NCBI GenBank assembly: GCA_043775075.1
Contig: JAYVSS010000059.1
Location: 1 to 63,509 of the forward strand
Source of the DNA: JANLQX01 sp043775075
GTDB lineage: Bacteria; Actinomycetota; Acidimicrobiia; Acidimicrobiales; JANYDT01
Direction of reading: 5' to 3'
DNA length: 63,509 nucleotides
Shown here: piece after piece, positions 32,636 through 40,741 of the stretch
How positions within the stretch are numbered: position 1 is the first letter of the stretch
Layout of the letters: every line of letters starts with the position of its first letter
Program-made: the position numbers and the translations under genes
Notes under the pieces: model-generated
Seen by the model: the letters and a program-made list of their open reading frames with translations, nothing else
Databases searched by the model: none
Told to the model about the DNA's origin: nothing

Positions 32636-33814
32636 GTGGACGGACACGGCGATACAGACAACCAAGGGTGGTTCGACCCTTTGGCCCTCAGCGCGCGTGA
32701 GCGAGCATGGGGCGCAACGATGACGGGCCACACGGACGGCGCTGCGGCGGTAGTACACGCGCATACTAATTCGACAGCAGCGATCTCACTCGTCCAACCC
32801 CTCTTGCGAGAAGAGCGCGAGGAGGTGTTGCGTCTCACCGCCGCCACGGGAGCCACGATGGCCAAGGGTGGGGGCGATCGGTTGCGAGAAGAAGAGCCGG
32901 ATCCGGTCCGCACCTGCTTCGAACGCGATCGTGACCGCATCCTGCACTCGTCGTCGTTTCGCCGTCTGGCGGGAAAGACCCAGGTGTTCGTCTTCCCCGG
33001 CGACCATCAACGCACCCGGCTGACCCACGCCCTCGAAGTTGCTCAGGTCGCCCGATCGGTGGCGCAGGCCTGTCGGCTCAATGTGGCCCTCGTCGAAGCG
33101 ATCGCCATCGGCCATGACTGCGGTCACGGGCCCGGTGGACACGCCAGCGAAGACGCCTTCGCTCCGTACGTGGAAGGCGGATACAACCATGCCGTATGGG
33201 GCGCCGACGTGTCGCTCCTCTCGCTCAATCTGTGCCGCGAGACGCTCGACGGAATCCGTAATCATTCGTGGTCGCGACCTGCGCCGGCCACGCCTGAGGG
33301 CGAGGTCGTGAGTTGGGCCGACCGCATTGCCTACGTCTGCCACGATGTGGAGGACGCTGTTGCGGCCGGGGTGGTGCGCATGGACGAGCTTCCGTCGATG
33401 GTTCGAGATCTCTGCGGCGTCACCCGGTCCGATCAACTCAACGCGTTCATCGCTGCCATGGTCGAAGCGACGGCAACCACCGGTCAGATCGGGATGACGC
33501 CGCGATTTGCCCAGGCCCTGGCGGCGTTTCGCCTATGGAATTACGAGCGCATCTATCTACGGGACGAGTCCCGGGCCCAAGCCGGACAAGTGATCAAGCT
33601 TCTCCGCGCCCTCGTCGATCACTACGCGATCCACCCAGACGCCATGCCCGCCGGTTTCCGGTCTGACTCCGCCGGCTCACCCACCCTCGTGCATTCCGCC
33701 GTCACCTACGTCAGCGGGATGACCGACCGGTTCGCCTGTACCCAAGCGTTGAACCTTCTGAACTGGGACCCATCACGCTTGCCCGCCGGCGTCGACGTGC
33801 TCGCGCTTCGCTAG
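32636..33814 (+). CDS. dgt: dGTP triphosphohydrolase-like HD-domain protein
   Basis: 392 residues from GTG at 32636; ATG at 32720 is an alternative. A ~80-residue poorly conserved N-terminus precedes FERDRDRILHSSSFRRLAGKTQVF, a dGTPase hallmark. The HD metal site is RLTHALEVAQVARS...AIAIGHDCGHGPGGHASEDAF (H, HD) with the later Asp in SWADRIAYVCHDVEDAV. These enzymes hydrolyse dNTPs to nucleoside and triphosphate. Its TAG and the TAG of the convergent hydrolase share the palindrome CTAG. Confidence 0.9.
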   Translation: MDGHGDTDNQGWFDPLALSARERAWGATMTGHTDGAAAVVHAHTNSTAAISLVQPLLREEREEVLRLTAATGATMAKGGGDRLREEEPDPVRTCFERDRDRILHSSSFRRLAGKTQVFVFPGDHQRTRLTHALEVAQVARSVAQACRLNVALVEAIAIGHDCGHGPGGHASEDAFAPYVEGGYNHAVWGADVSLLSLNLCRETLDGIRNHSWSRPAPATPEGEVVSWADRIAYVCHDVEDAVAAGVVRMDELPSMVRDLCGVTRSDQLNAFIAAMVEATATTGQIGMTPRFAQALAAFRLWNYERIYLRDESRAQAGQVIKLLRALVDHYAIHPDAMPAGFRSDSAGSPTLVHSAVTYVSGMTDRFACTQALNLLNWDPSRLPAGVDVLALR

Positions 33815-34677
33815 AGGACTGTTGACGTTGCGGCGCTCATCAAACGCCGACCACGACGACTGCGGCGATGGGGATGCAGCGGCTCGAAGGACTCAGCCGT
33901 TGGGTACAGGCCCCCAAGCCCCGGGAGGGCACGGAACGGTTTCCATTCGCCGTCACGACGATTCAGACGATCAGCGATTACTAAAAGCGCGGACGGATTG
34001 AACCCCAGTCCGATGTGGCTCGCCTTCACTTCGACATTGTCGTGTTGATCGTCGACAACGTCGAGACACAGTTGCCATCTGACCACTCCATCAGTTCGCG
34101 TATAAATCGAAGTGGAGGGAACCGGCAGCGTCGGCTGAACGTAGTCCGGCTGCCAATGCCAATTCGGATCAAAATGCTTCTGTAAGCGCGCAGAGATCAC
34201 CGAAGCGTTCGATCGGTCCTCGGGGGTCATCTGGATCGGTGAGCCGAGCGTGATCACCTGGCGCACCTTCTCCGGCATGTCCCTTGCCAGTTCTCGGGCG
34301 TAGAGGCCACCAAGACTCCAGCCGATGATCGTGACCTTCGATCCATGGCGTGAGTGCAACGCATCGAGGCGTTGGTGAATGCCGGTACGAATAGCGCGGG
34401 TCGGTCCGAAGTTCGTTCCGAGCCCCCATCCGTGCGCCCAGTACCCCCAACTCCGGATCATTGAGCGGAGCGCTACCGTCGACGCATCCCCTGCCGTAAA
34501 CCCGGGCATGACGAGGACGGGGTGGCTGTCGCCGCGACCGACGCAACGCAAAAGCGGCGATGAAGCCAACAAGGCGCCCATTTCGAATACGGCGGACTGT
34601 TCGCGCAAAAAGAGGCGCGTGGAAGGAGCAGAGACTCGGCGACGCGTGGTTGACGTGGGGGCATCAATCGACGACAT
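33811..34677 (-). CDS. Alpha/beta-fold hydrolase
   Basis: 288 residues. Residues ~50-110 contain HPVLVMPGFTAGDAS (oxyanion-hole strand) and SWGYWAHGWGLGTN. The nucleophile elbow is VTIIGWSLGGLYARELA (GxSxG). Catalytic acid and His are plausible in the C-terminal half (LCLDVVDDQHDNVEV, then KASHIGLGFNPSAL). The SHIGL block resembles lipase-like esterases of actinobacteria. The last residues are Arg-rich. A TAACGT box lies six nt before the ATG. Convergent with the dGTPase-like gene. Confidence 0.85.
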   Translation of the reverse strand: MSSIDAPTSTTRRRVSAPSTRLFLREQSAVFEMGALLASSPLLRCVGRGDSHPVLVMPGFTAGDASTVALRSMIRSWGYWAHGWGLGTNFGPTRAIRTGIHQRLDALHSRHGSKVTIIGWSLGGLYARELARDMPEKVRQVITLGSPIQMTPEDRSNASVISARLQKHFDPNWHWQPDYVQPTLPVPSTSIYTRTDGVVRWQLCLDVVDDQHDNVEVKASHIGLGFNPSALLVIADRLNRRDGEWKPFRALPGLGGLYPTAESFEPLHPHRRSRRGRRLMSAATSTVL

Positions 34678-34683
34678 CGAACA

Positions 34684-34689
34684 ACGTTA
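34684..34689 (-). promoter_or_regulatory. Putative -10 box of the hydrolase gene
   Basis: The minus strand reads TAACGT six nt before the ATG at 34677, without a ribosome-binding sequence. Confidence 0.35.
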
Positions 34690-34769
34690 TCCCTGTCGGC
34701 CGACTTACCGCATGATCCGAGAGACTCATCCGAACTGAGACCAGGCCGGAGTTTGGTAGGAAGGATGCC

Positions 34770-35270
34770 ATGAGTCAGCCATTCGATTCGATGACGATGA
34801 GCGATGCGGCGGTAACGATTCGCTCCCTACCCCGGCGGTGCGCCGAGACCGTCGGCGGCCCCGTTGGTGACGATTCATGGGATCGCACGGTGCGTATCGT
34901 CGGCGGGTCGGGCCGAAGCGCCCTGGGCAGTATCGCCCGAATCGACGCCGAACTTGTCGCCCTCGGCACGGTCCTCGCGTCACTGCCGATGGAAAAGACA
35001 CCCTCGGTCAATCTCGGACCAATCGATCGCCAGAACTACGAACCGTCCGGAACCACCGAAATTGGAGAGATACTGGCGACGCTCGAAGACAACGCTGGCC
35101 GCGCCGCTCGGGCCATCGAAGCCCGCGGCCATGAAGACTTCGATCGGTCGATCACCGTAGACGGTAAACCAATGACGGCGGCCGACTATGTCCGCCGCGC
35201 CATTGCGTCCTCACTCACTTTTCTAAAGGACGCTCGGGCGACGATCGACGCCGCCCTCGATCAGCACTGA
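34770..35270 (+). CDS. Hypothetical helical protein, possibly DinB/mycothiol-transferase-like
   Basis: 166 residues. Start at ATG 34770 behind AGGAAGG. The sequence is mostly helical: SDAAVTIRSLPRRCAETVGG near the N-terminus, EIGEILATLEDNAGRAARAIEARG in the middle, and ADYVRRAIASSLTFLKDARATIDAAL at the end, with a short DRSITVDGKPMTAA turn. Size and helix pattern recall DinB or maleylpyruvate-isomerase N-terminal bundles, but the three metal-binding His are not evident. The assignment is weak. Confidence 0.6.
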   Translation: MSQPFDSMTMSDAAVTIRSLPRRCAETVGGPVGDDSWDRTVRIVGGSGRSALGSIARIDAELVALGTVLASLPMEKTPSVNLGPIDRQNYEPSGTTEIGEILATLEDNAGRAARAIEARGHEDFDRSITVDGKPMTAADYVRRAIASSLTFLKDARATIDAALDQH

Positions 35271-35277
35271 ACTTTAT

Positions 35278-35298
35278 GTGTGCTGATTTTCAGCACAC
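35278..35298. terminator. Hairpin between convergent genes
   Basis: GTGTGCTGA (35278-35286) and TCAGCACAC (35290-35298) form a perfect 9-bp stem with a three-base loop. TCAGCACAC is repeated at 35305-35313, and a shorter TCAGCAC lies at 35261-35267 in the preceding coding end. It sits between the stop codons at 35270 and 35324, so a bidirectional terminator is likely, although no strong T-run follows. Confidence 0.55.
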
Positions 35299-35323
35299 TG
35301 AAGATCAGCACACAGATAATCAG

Positions 35324-36784
35324 CTACGCCAGTTGTTCCACGAACCGTTCGAGTTGACGGAGGTTCCGACACTCAAACGTGCCGTCCACGTGAGCGGCAT
35401 ATTCGTTAAGGATGGAGTCCCCCGTGTTCCAGTAACTCTTCGGTTCCGGGTTCAACCAGTACACATGCCGGGCCTTGCGACGGATCTCCTTGATAACCCA
35501 GGCTTGCGACGCATGATAATTGTTGCGCGCATCGCCGAGCAGGATCACGGTGGTCTTTGGCGAAATTTCCTTGCCGTATTTGTCCCAGAACACTTCGAAC
35601 GCGTGGCCGTAGTCCGAGTGCCCGTCCACCCAGATCACGTCGGCTTCGGTGTTGACCCGATGAATGGCCTCGGTAATGTCTTCGACCTTTTCGAAGTACT
35701 TCGTGACCTCATCGAGACCATCAATGAACACGAAACTTCGGACCTTCGAGAATTGCCCCGAGATGGCGTAGACGAGTTGAAGGGTGAAGCGGGCAAACGC
35801 CGCGACCGAACCCGAAATATCGGCGATCACGAAGATCTCCGGTTTGGCCGGGCGGGGATATTTGAACTTCGGGTCGGCCGGCACACCACCGTAGGACAGC
35901 GAGGTCCGCACGGTGCGGCGAAAATCCAACGGGCCCTTACGCCCGTGGCGGCGCTTGCGGGCCAGGCGAACAGCAAGTTTACGGGTCAAGGGATAGATCG
36001 CCTTACGCAACGACACCATTTCATCGCGCGTGGCGTGCATGAAATCGACGTCTTCGGGCAGGGGCTTCCGCAGCGTCTTGGCCATGGCCTCAACGCCTCG
36101 ATCGGCCACCAGGCGTCGACGAATCTCGGCCTCGATTTCCTGGCGCATCCGATTGATGCGGTCTTCGAACTCGTCCTGCTCGAGCTTTTCTTCCAGCTTG
36201 GTGAGCTCGCCGGCCTGCTGGCGCGATGCCTCCATCAACTTCTCGAGCATGCTGTCGAGGTCCAGGTTGCGCAGGGTGCGGTAGAGGTAATAGGTGCCGC
36301 CAACCGGGCGACCCGGCTCCATTCCGCTGAAGCGGGTGACCGCTGCTTTGGCGATCGCCCGCATCATGGCTTCGTCGGCGTTGAGCAGAGCGTTGTACAG
36401 CATTTGCGCCAGTTCTTCCGGCGTCAGTCCCTCCAGACCCCCGCCGCTCCCCTGCTCGTTCGGCTGGCCGGGCATGTCTTGGCCGGACATCTCGGGATCG
36501 CCATCGGCGTTGATGGAATACTGAGTGCCGCGGAGGGAGAAGTAGACCTCGAAGACGGTTTCGAAAGAACGCCAGTGGGCGGCATTCTTGACCAACGTGC
36601 AACCGAGCGCGTACTTGAACGCGTCTCGATCCTCCATTGGAATGACCTTCACGGCCTCCATGGCGTCGAGATTTTCGGTCAGGCTCACCGGAAGCCCGGC
36701 CCGGCGAAGCTCAACGATGAACCCGTTGAGCAGGTCCGTCATCACGCTGCCGCCACGCGGGGCCACGTCCATGGTGTCGGTCAT
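35324..36784 (-). CDS. VWA-domain protein, CoxE-like (partner of MoxR ATPase)
   Basis: 486 residues. The N-terminal half is helical (MTDLLNGFIVELRRAGLPVSL, KYALGCTLVKNAAHW, then a long Glu/Arg-rich coiled coil near DSMLEKLMEASRQQAGELTK). The C-terminal VWA domain starts EIFVIADISGSVAAFARF, a MIDAS-type D-x-S-x-S, with VIWVDGHSDYG and TVILLGDARNNYH following. CoxE/ViaA-type proteins act with MoxR ATPases to mature metal enzymes or complexes. Its ATG overlaps the ATPase stop by one base (TAATG). The client is unknown. Confidence 0.88.
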   Translation of the reverse strand: MTDTMDVAPRGGSVMTDLLNGFIVELRRAGLPVSLTENLDAMEAVKVIPMEDRDAFKYALGCTLVKNAAHWRSFETVFEVYFSLRGTQYSINADGDPEMSGQDMPGQPNEQGSGGGLEGLTPEELAQMLYNALLNADEAMMRAIAKAAVTRFSGMEPGRPVGGTYYLYRTLRNLDLDSMLEKLMEASRQQAGELTKLEEKLEQDEFEDRINRMRQEIEAEIRRRLVADRGVEAMAKTLRKPLPEDVDFMHATRDEMVSLRKAIYPLTRKLAVRLARKRRHGRKGPLDFRRTVRTSLSYGGVPADPKFKYPRPAKPEIFVIADISGSVAAFARFTLQLVYAISGQFSKVRSFVFIDGLDEVTKYFEKVEDITEAIHRVNTEADVIWVDGHSDYGHAFEVFWDKYGKEISPKTTVILLGDARNNYHASQAWVIKEIRRKARHVYWLNPEPKSYWNTGDSILNEYAAHVDGTFECRNLRQLERFVEQLA

Positions 36785-37656
36785 TACTTGTCCGAAAACT
36801 CTTTCGCCGCCTTGACGATGTCGGACTGATACTTCAGCAAGATGTGGAGCGTCTCTTTGTAGGTCTGCTCGTCAATCGTGTCTTTGCCCAGGAGGACCAG
36901 TGTCCGGGCCCAATCGAGGGTCTCGGAAACCGACGGTGATTTTTTCAACTCCAGTGAGCGGATCGAGCGAACGATGCGCACCACCTGGTCAGCGAGGTTC
37001 TCGGAAAGATCAGGCACCCGCGTGAGAACGATTTCCTTTTCCCGGTCCATCGTGGGGTAATCAATATGGAGGAACAGGCAACGGCGCTTCAGGGCTTCGG
37101 ACAGCTCGCGAGTGTTGTTGGACGTGAGAATCACCAACGGGATTTGGGTGGCCACCACCGTGCCCAATTCGGGAATCGACACCTGGTAATCGGACAGGAT
37201 TTCGAGGAGCAGGGCCTCGGTCTCCACTTCGACCCGGTCCACTTCGTCGATGAGGAGGACGACGGGTTCGGTGGCCCGGATAGCTTCGAGGAGCGGACGG
37301 GTCAGGAGGAAGTCCTCACCGAAGATGTCCTCCTCAACGTCGGTCCACGTTCCGCCTTCTTCGGCCACTCGCTGCGCTTGGATACGAAGGAGCTGCTTTT
37401 TGTAGTTCCACTCGTAGAGCGCCTTGGATTCGTCGAGGCCTTCGTAGCACTGCAGGCGAATCAGGCGAGCGCCCGTCATCTTCGCTACGGCCTTGGCCAA
37501 TTCCGTCTTCCCGGTGCCGGCCGGGCCTTCACACAGGATCGGCTTTCCGAGACGATCGGCGAGATACACGACGCCGGCGATGCCGTCGTCGGCCAAATAG
37601 TTCTGGTCACGGAGACCGGAGCGGACTTCGGCGACGGACTGGAAACGGTCACTCAC
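36784..37656 (-). CDS. MoxR-family AAA+ ATPase
   Basis: 290 residues from GTG at 37656. AAA+ signatures are PILCEGPAGTGKTELAKAVA (Walker A), VVLLIDEVDRVEVETEALLLEIL (Walker B and sensor region), LVILTSNNTRELSEALKRRCLF (sensor 1 and Arg finger), with a lid domain ending KYQSDIVKAAKEFSDK. It is cotranslated with the VWA protein downstream. The open frame extends to 37917, but those residues are Arg-rich and unlike the family. CATAAT at 37716-37711 on the minus strand could be its -10 box. Confidence 0.9.
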   Translation of the reverse strand: MSDRFQSVAEVRSGLRDQNYLADDGIAGVVYLADRLGKPILCEGPAGTGKTELAKAVAKMTGARLIRLQCYEGLDESKALYEWNYKKQLLRIQAQRVAEEGGTWTDVEEDIFGEDFLLTRPLLEAIRATEPVVLLIDEVDRVEVETEALLLEILSDYQVSIPELGTVVATQIPLVILTSNNTRELSEALKRRCLFLHIDYPTMDREKEIVLTRVPDLSENLADQVVRIVRSIRSLELKKSPSVSETLDWARTLVLLGKDTIDEQTYKETLHILLKYQSDIVKAAKEFSDK

Positions 37657-37795
37657 GTGGAGGTTCTGCCTTTCTTTGACCGACGGCTTGCGCAGGGCAA
37701 GACGGCGGTGATTATGTTCGGTGAGACGGGTGATTCGAAAACTGCGGGCCGTTGATGTTGTCCGTCCAATGACCCAACTGGCAAAACGACGGTCT

Positions 37796-39070
37796 CTACG
37801 ACCGGACCTGGCCCTCGCCGCGAACGATGTATTTGCTGGTCGTGAGCTCGCGCAGGCCCATCGGGCCGCGGGCGTGAAGTTTCTGGGTGGAAATGCCAAT
37901 TTCCGCCCCGAAGCCAAACATCTCGCCGTCGGTGAAGCGGCTGGAGGCGTTGACCACCACCGCGGCGGCGTCTACCTCACGGGTGAAACGGTCGGCGTTG
38001 GCGAGATCACCGGTCACGATGACTTCGGTGTGGCCCGTGCCGTTGGCGGCGATGTGGGCGATCGCCGAGCCGATCGAGGGCACGACCGCAATGGACAACT
38101 TGAGGTCCAAGAACTCCCGGGCAAAGTCCTCCGCCGTGGCCACACCGACACGGTCGGCACCCAGAATTGCCTGCGACACTGCGTCTCCGACGAACTCCAC
38201 GTTGGCCAGCCTGGGCGCAGCCATGGCGAGAAACTCGGCCGCCACCGTCTCGTGTACGAGCAACGATTCCAGTGCGTTACACACCGACGGACGCTGGGTT
38301 TTCCCATTGACCAGGATCTCCAGAGCCATATCCAAATCAGCCGAAGCATCGACGTAGAGGTGGCAGTTCCCGTCACCGTCGATCACGTACGGGACGGTGG
38401 CGTTCTCCAGTATCGACGCGACGAGTGCTGGCCCGCCTCGCGGAATCAGCACGTCGATGTACCCCCTGAGCTGCATGAACTTTGTCGCTGCGGCGTAGCT
38501 CGTGTCTTCGACCAACACGAGCCCATCGGCGGGGAGACCAGCGCTCTCCAATCCTCGGCGCAGCACGACAGCGATGGCCTTGTTCGACTCGATGGCGCCA
38601 CTCGAGCCGCGAAGAAAGGCCACGTTCCCGGATTTGCAGCACAGCGCAAACGCGTCGCTGGTCACGTTCGGCCGGTTCTCGTAGATGATTGCCACCACCC
38701 CGAGCGGCACCCGGACCTTGGTGATCCGCAGACCGTTCGGACGCGTCCAACCACTCACGACTTCGCCCACCGGATCGTCTAAGGCGGCGACCACTCGCAG
38801 ACCCGTTGCCATTGCCGCCACGCGAGTTTCGGTAAGGCGCAGCCGGTCAATAACCGCTGCGGGCGTTCCCCCGGCTTCAGCGCGCCGCACGTCGTCGGCG
38901 TTGGCCGCCAAAACTTGTTCCACCTCCCCGACGAGCAGGTCGGCCGCCGCCCGAAGAGCACTGTTTTTGGTGTCTGTGGAGGCCTGGCCGAGGGCCGCAA
39001 CTGCAGCTTTCGCTCGGATCCCTAGAGCGGCGATGGCGTCCGGAACCTCGCTACGCATGCCCTCATTCAC
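37796..39070 (-). CDS. proA: Gamma-glutamyl phosphate reductase
   Basis: Second step of proline synthesis; reduces gamma-glutamyl phosphate with NADPH. The ALDH-like sequence has VPLGVVAIIYENRPNVTSD, the catalytic Cys in TQRPSVCNALESLLVHE, and DGEMFGFGAEIGISTQK plus HARGPMGLRELTTSKY near the end. GTG at 39070 gives 424 residues and is preferred over ATG 39058 and ATG 39121 because TAGTCT lies seven nt upstream. proB is in the same window but 13 kb away, so the usual proBA pair is split. Confidence 0.95.
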   Translation of the reverse strand: MNEGMRSEVPDAIAALGIRAKAAVAALGQASTDTKNSALRAAADLLVGEVEQVLAANADDVRRAEAGGTPAAVIDRLRLTETRVAAMATGLRVVAALDDPVGEVVSGWTRPNGLRITKVRVPLGVVAIIYENRPNVTSDAFALCCKSGNVAFLRGSSGAIESNKAIAVVLRRGLESAGLPADGLVLVEDTSYAAATKFMQLRGYIDVLIPRGGPALVASILENATVPYVIDGDGNCHLYVDASADLDMALEILVNGKTQRPSVCNALESLLVHETVAAEFLAMAAPRLANVEFVGDAVSQAILGADRVGVATAEDFAREFLDLKLSIAVVPSIGSAIAHIAANGTGHTEVIVTGDLANADRFTREVDAAAVVVNASSRFTDGEMFGFGAEIGISTQKLHARGPMGLRELTTSKYIVRGEGQVRS

Positions 39071-39077
39071 GCCCCTC

Positions 39078-39083
39078 AGACTA
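39078..39083 (-). promoter_or_regulatory. Putative -10 box for proA
   Basis: The minus strand reads TAGTCT seven nt before GTG at 39070. A TTGACC further upstream is spaced 22 bp from it, too far for a normal -35. Confidence 0.35.
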
Positions 39084-39129
39084 TCGGCCGGGGCCCTGAC
39101 TGATTGGTCAAGTTTCATCAAACGCGCAA

Positions 39130-39155
39130 CGGCCCGCCTGTTGCCAGGCGGGCCG
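39130..39155 (-). terminator. GC-rich hairpin after livK
   Basis: CGGCCCGCCTG (39130-39140) and CAGGCGGGCCG (39145-39155) form a perfect 11-bp stem with a four-base loop. On the minus strand it follows the livK stop by about 55 nt and precedes proA. The T-run after it is weak, so termination efficiency is uncertain. Confidence 0.65.
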
Positions 39156-39211
39156 GATGCGTTTCGGGAGCTGCCACCAGCAGCACGGCCATTTGCAGCC
39201 TTTGCCGCTAA

Positions 39212-40627
39212 TTACGGCTTATAAGCCTGCGCCGTCTTGGAGTTGTATGGCTTGATCGCGGTCAGAGCACCACGCGATGCAAGGTCCACCTTATACATCA
39301 CGCTGTCCGAGGGCGCTGAGCGGGTGGCCACGGGTCCGTAGGTCCACTGAGCGAACATGCCGCCGGTGTCGACCTTGCCGAGGGTGTCCATAGCCTTCTT
39401 CAACCCGGCCCGGCTCAGGTCGTTGCTTGCAACGGCCTTCTCCAGAAGGGCGACGACGGTCTGGGCCTGGGTGTATCCCCACTCGGTAGCTGGGTTCGGC
39501 ACGTTGATCTGTTCCGGCGCGTACTTGCGGAGATCAGCCATGTGCTGCTTCATGCCCGGGACCGACTCGTCGCCCCATTGGGTGCCGTCGCCGACGGTAA
39601 TGAGCTGCTTACCGAAGGCTTCTGAGTTTGACGGAACGACCGTCTTGGACGCAAACGACGGACCGACAGCCAAGATGGTCGGCGTGTAGTCAATCTTGGC
39701 GCCCGACGAAATCATTGACGGGGTGTGCAACTCCCCGGAAATCGTGGCCAGGATCGCATCGCACTTCTCGCTCTTCATCTGGCCCATGACCGCATCAGCA
39801 GAGGACCACTTGATCTTCGGACCAGCATTGAACTTCAAGTCCTTGAGGGCGAAGTCGAAACCTTCCTCGCCAGCGAGTCCATAGGCCGAGTTGAGGGCCA
39901 CGGAGCAGATCTTCTTACCGGCGCCGCCCCCCTCTTTTAGGTAGTAGTCGATCAGGTTGATGGCCTGACCCTGATACGTGGCACCGACGGGAAGGGCACT
40001 TGGATCACGAATCCACGCCGCATCGAGGGAGATCGGGGTGGCGATCAAATTGTCCTGAAGGAGCGGCTTGGACAGCGCCTGCATGAGCGGAGTGCCATAG
40101 ATCTGGCCAATCATGACGACCTTGTCTTTGACATCCGTATAGGCCTTGGTGGCCTCGCCAACGTCGTAGTACGTCTCCTTGTACAGAACGTTGATCTTGT
40201 ATTTCCCGGCGATGCCGCCGGCGTCGTTGGTTCGGGCGATATAGGCGTTGTAGCCCGCTGTCAGCGACTTTCCGCCGTCGGCGAAAAATGCCGAGCTAGG
40301 GAACTGCGGGCTGGCGGCGACGTTGCCGAGATACCCGATAGTGATGGTCTTGCCATCAAATCCGGGCACGGTGGCCAGGCCTGCGGCCGGAGCGACGGTG
40401 GTTGCCACAGTCCCGCCAGCGGCGGGCGCAGTGGTGACGGGCGCGAGTGCAGCCTTGACGTAGACCCGCGACTTGCCCTTTTGCGTGCAGGTCAAAGTGC
40501 CAACGACTTGACCGACTTTGCGGCACTTCGCCCCCGCCTTGGCGGTGGCGGCAAACGATGGAAGACTGGGCAGGGCAACGACGGCGGCGGTGCCCAAGAC
40601 GACGAGCGCTCGGGTGATGTGTTTCAT
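39212..40627 (-). CDS. livK: Branched-chain amino acid ABC transporter, substrate-binding protein
   Basis: 471 residues. A signal peptide (KHITRALVVLGTAAVVALP, cleavage near SFAATA) is followed by a lysine/cysteine segment (KCRKVGQVVGTLTCTQKGKSR) and a Thr/Pro/Ala linker, then a Leu/Ile/Val-binding-protein-like fold (TITIGYLGN, NDAGGIAGKYKINVLYKETYYD, KKICSVALNSAYGLAGEEGFD). No lipobox Cys is seen at the cleavage site. The ATG at 40627 follows GGGGGAG nine nt upstream. Last gene of the liv string, with its own upstream palindrome. The ligand may be an amino acid or another small carboxylate. Confidence 0.9.
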   Translation of the reverse strand: MKHITRALVVLGTAAVVALPSLPSFAATAKAGAKCRKVGQVVGTLTCTQKGKSRVYVKAALAPVTTAPAAGGTVATTVAPAAGLATVPGFDGKTITIGYLGNVAASPQFPSSAFFADGGKSLTAGYNAYIARTNDAGGIAGKYKINVLYKETYYDVGEATKAYTDVKDKVVMIGQIYGTPLMQALSKPLLQDNLIATPISLDAAWIRDPSALPVGATYQGQAINLIDYYLKEGGGAGKKICSVALNSAYGLAGEEGFDFALKDLKFNAGPKIKWSSADAVMGQMKSEKCDAILATISGELHTPSMISSGAKIDYTPTILAVGPSFASKTVVPSNSEAFGKQLITVGDGTQWGDESVPGMKQHMADLRKYAPEQINVPNPATEWGYTQAQTVVALLEKAVASNDLSRAGLKKAMDTLGKVDTGGMFAQWTYGPVATRSAPSDSVMYKVDLASRGALTAIKPYNSKTAQAYKP

Positions 40628-40657
40628 GTATGGATACTCCCCCTGGATGGGACTGAT

Positions 40658-40671
40658 GTGACGATAGTCAC
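40658..40671. promoter_or_regulatory. Palindrome upstream of livK
   Basis: GTGAC-GATA-GTCAC is a perfect 5-bp inverted repeat with a four-base centre, ~30 nt before the livK ATG and inside the 114-nt livM-livK gap. It could be an operator or part of an mRNA hairpin. Confidence 0.35.
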
Positions 40672-40741
40672 GCTTGGAAGACCATGAGCTTCCCACAGCA
40701 AACACCGCATGCAAGCTTTCCAGCGTTTTTTTTCGCTGGGG

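Noticed and set aside
35276..36829. 517-codon open frame on the plus strand
   Set aside because: It lies wholly opposite the VWA gene and the end of the MoxR ATPase gene, which have clear domain motifs; its translation shows no recognisable family and it is a high-GC antisense artefact.
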